Shown one piece after another: positions 62,230 to 64,000 of a DNA stretch of 64,000 nt. The notes under the pieces are model-generated. The model did not search any database and was not told the DNA's origin. It was given only the letters and a program-made list of their open reading frames with translations. Made by a program: the position numbers and the translations under genes. Origin of the DNA: Devosia neptuniae (lineage in GTDB: Bacteria; Pseudomonadota; Alphaproteobacteria; Rhizobiales; Devosiaceae). The stretch's first letter is position 1; each line of letters begins with the position of its first letter. The stretch covers positions 744,001 through 808,000 of the forward strand of contig NZ_CP104965.1 of assembly GCF_025452235.1 (NCBI RefSeq), in the 5' to 3' direction.

Positions 62230-62724
62230 ATGAGCCACACCACCAACCCCTTCCCCCATGACCCCGACCGCGGCGCGATCTGGACCATGCTGGTCGAGCG
62301 CGATATCGACGCCTTTGTCAGCGCCGACTGGAGCATGGTGGATGGCGACTTCGTGCGCGAGGGATTTCTGGGCATCAATGGCGGTGGCTCGGACAATCCC
62401 GATAGCTGGAAAATCGGCTTCCCGACGCTGGAGGCCTATCGCGACGAATGGCTGCGCCAGGCGGCAGAAAGCCAGAAGGTAAAATACGCGGAGGATCAGC
62501 GCCTCGCCATTTTCCGCAACACGACGCTGCAGCATATCGAGATCAATGGCGACATCGCCATCGCGCACAAGAAATTCGACGGCACGATCGCGCTGGCCGA
62601 TGGCCGCAAGGAAATCATGAACTGGCAGACGCTGTATTTCTGCCGCAAGGTGGCCGGCGCCTGGAAGCTGACGGGCTTTGCCGGCTACCTCCCCTTCCCC
62701 ATGGGCACTCCGCGAAAAGGCTGA
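62230..62724 (+). CDS. NTF2/SnoaL-like protein of unknown function
   Basis: A 164-residue soluble protein with no signal peptide. The pattern of an N-terminal helix pair (DRGAIWTMLVERDIDAFVSA, DWSMVDGDFVREGF) and a curved sheet (IAIAHKKFDGTIALADG, WQTLYFCRKVAGAWKLTGF) suggests the NTF2-like fold common in small enzymes and binding proteins. GGAGAGA precedes the ATG. It lies 6 nt upstream of an MFS transporter gene and then an M81 peptidase gene, so the three may be one operon. Confidence 0.7.
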   Translation: MSHTTNPFPHDPDRGAIWTMLVERDIDAFVSADWSMVDGDFVREGFLGINGGGSDNPDSWKIGFPTLEAYRDEWLRQAAESQKVKYAEDQRLAIFRNTTLQHIEINGDIAIAHKKFDGTIALADGRKEIMNWQTLYFCRKVAGAWKLTGFAGYLPFPMGTPRKG

Positions 62725-62730
62725 ACGACA

Positions 62731-63921
62731 ATGGGGGGATGGAGCGTTCAGCGGCTGACCATGCTGGTGTTTTTCCTGCAGCCGATCGCGTTCGGCTCGT
62801 GGCTGCCGCGGATTCCGGATGTGCAGCAGGCGCTGGGGCTGGGGCCGGCGGCTTTGGCCTTTACGCTATTGGGCCTGCCCTGCGGCACGCTGCTGACGCT
62901 GCCCTTTGCCGGGCCGCTGGTCGGCAAGATCGGACCGCGGGCGGCAATTCTCTACGGCTTTTTCTTCTACGCTATCGCGGTCAGCCTGCCAGCCTTTGCG
63001 CCCAATCCGACGCTGCTGTTCGTGGCGCTGATGCTGGCCGGCTCGTCGATCTCGTTTCTTGAGCTGGGCCTCAATGTGCAGGCCGATGCGGTGGAGAAAT
63101 CCACGGGCTCGCTGATCATGACCAAATCGCATGGTTTCTGGTCGGTGGGGATCATGGTGGGGAGCCTGATTGGCTCTGCGCTGGCGGCGATTGGGCTGGC
63201 GCCGCATTGGGCGATTTTGCTGGTGGCGGCGATCAATCTGCCGCTGGGCGTGATCGTGGCGCTGCTTCTGCCTCTGGTCGCGCCGGAAGGCGAAACGAAG
63301 ACCGAAGGACAGCGCTCGGCCTGGGCCATGCCGAGCTGGGCGCTGCTGGGCATCTGCTTTTTCGTGTTCGGCATTACCATGACCGAGGGGGCAATGGCCG
63401 ATTGGTCGGCGGTGTTCCTGCGCGAAGCGTTGGGCGCCGATGGCGGGCTGGCCGGTCTGGGTTATTCAGTGTTCGCCTTCATGGTGGCCACCGGGCGGTT
63501 TGGCGGGGACACGCTCAAGGCGCGGTTCGGGGCGGTCAATACGGCCCGCATTTGCGGCACGCTAGCATTGGCGGGGGCGGCGATCCTGTTCATTGCGCCC
63601 AATACGATTGCAGCCCTGTTCGGCTTTGCCATCATTGGCTTGGGCGTTTCGGTGGGCTTCCCACTGGCGGTGACAGCGGCGGCGAGCCTGACCGATCGGC
63701 CCTCCTCGTCCAATGTGGCGGTCTTGTCCTTCGTGGCGCTGTGCGGGTTCCTGATCGGCCCGCCGGTGATCGGCTTTATTGCCGAGCATGCCAATATGCG
63801 GCTGGGCCTGTTGGCGCTGGTGCCGGTGCTGCTTGTGAGCCTGCTGCTGACCGGGCGGCTGATGGTCAAGCAGCGGGCGGCGGATCACAATCCTGAAGCG
63901 GAAATTCCTGGAGTTCTTTGA
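62731..63921 (+). CDS. MFS transporter (YbjJ/FucP-like)
   Basis: A 396-residue major-facilitator protein with about 12 membrane helices. It begins LTMLVFFLQPIAFGSWLPRI and has the conserved LELGLNVQADAVEK and MTKSHGFWSVGIMVGSLIG segments seen in the YbjJ-like group of sugar/unknown-substrate carriers. It starts 6 nt after the NTF2-like gene and is followed 1 nt later by the M81 gene. The ribosome site is weak. Substrate unknown. Confidence 0.88.
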   Translation: MGGWSVQRLTMLVFFLQPIAFGSWLPRIPDVQQALGLGPAALAFTLLGLPCGTLLTLPFAGPLVGKIGPRAAILYGFFFYAIAVSLPAFAPNPTLLFVALMLAGSSISFLELGLNVQADAVEKSTGSLIMTKSHGFWSVGIMVGSLIGSALAAIGLAPHWAILLVAAINLPLGVIVALLLPLVAPEGETKTEGQRSAWAMPSWALLGICFFVFGITMTEGAMADWSAVFLREALGADGGLAGLGYSVFAFMVATGRFGGDTLKARFGAVNTARICGTLALAGAAILFIAPNTIAALFGFAIIGLGVSVGFPLAVTAAASLTDRPSSSNVAVLSFVALCGFLIGPPVIGFIAEHANMRLGLLALVPVLLVSLLLTGRLMVKQRAADHNPEAEIPGVL

Positions 63922-63922
63922 G

Positions 63923-64000
63923 ATGCGCATTGCCGTTGCCGGGCTGCATACCGAATGCAGCACCTATAATCCCGTGCTGGCGCGCGAGGCCGATTTTCGC
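63923..64000 (+). CDS. M81-family (MlrC-like) metallopeptidase, N-terminal fragment at window edge
   Basis: The 26 visible codons read MRIAVAGLHTECSTYNPVLA and continue to the window end. This is the typical MlrC N-terminus, parallel to TAALATETNTFSP in the gene at 51741. The ATG follows the MFS stop by 1 nt (TGAGATG). The rest lies outside the window. Confidence 0.75.
   Translation, partial: MRIAVAGLHTECSTYNPVLAREADFR

Overview
The window is high-G+C bacterial DNA with dense, mostly minus-strand operons. Its gene families point to an alphaproteobacterium of the Hyphomicrobiales, most likely Devosia or a relative. The grounds are a cpa/tad pilus locus, an arsR-aqpS-arsC set as in rhizobia, perfect TTAA-N7-TTAA (CtrA-type) boxes, and long-armed intergenic inverted repeats typical of this order. 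The genus is an inference from family resemblance, not from a database search. I found no rRNA, tRNA, CRISPR array, prophage or insertion sequence.

Layout: (1) 1-10062, Flp/Tad pilus locus. The export machine tadC-tadB-cpaF-cpaE-cpaC-cpaB, the prepilin peptidase and the pilin are on the minus strand. A stand-alone secretin N-domain protein and two TadE/TadG pseudopilins are on the plus strand; no cpaD is present. (2) 10128-23577, a HAD hydrolase, then one long nucleoside uptake and salvage cluster. It reads bmp lipoprotein-type binding protein, ATPase, two permeases, cdd, punA, deoC, a two-domain ALDH16-like dehydrogenase, deoA, deoB, upp. Nucleosides are imported, deaminated and phosphorolysed. 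Deoxyribose-phosphate is cleaved to acetaldehyde and glyceraldehyde-3-phosphate, with the dehydrogenase a plausible acetaldehyde sink. (3) 23776-28816, small orphan genes, a CoxG-like protein, and a three-gene coiled-coil/membrane module of unknown function. (4) 28840-32580, a VOC protein, a copper-delivery set (SCO, PCuAC, small exported protein), a LysR regulator and a TauE/SafE exporter. (5) 33230-38549, a secreted DUF3298-like protein and a heterodimeric ABC exporter with one degenerate ATPase site.

(6) 38729-43724, an exopolysaccharide locus that looks eroded. It has a Wzz-like protein, a chimeric reading frame joining the start of a GH5 glycosidase to the tail of a glycosyltransferase, a polysaccharide deacetylase, a frameshifted GNAT acyltransferase and a DUF1624 membrane protein. 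(7) 43968-46689, an arsenic operon arsR-aqpS-arsC-MFS. (8) 46697-49183, recQ and a 3-methyladenine glycosylase. (9) 49320-53198, a RidA/SDR/D-threonine-aldolase-like operon divergent from an M81 (MlrC-like) metallopeptidase. (10) 53391-61854, an amino-sugar oligosaccharide operon: Gfo/Idh oxidoreductase, ABC permeases, binding protein, ATPase, RpiR regulator and cytoplasmic GH20 hexosaminidase. (11) 62230-64000, an NTF2-like protein, an MFS transporter and the start of a second M81 gene.

The items most worth a second look are the GH5/GT4 deletion chimera, the three-gene coiled-coil module at 25080-28816, the CtrA-type boxes (one controlling an orphan secreted protein), and the family of roughly 115-135 bp inverted-repeat elements scattered between genes and inside the nucleoside operon.
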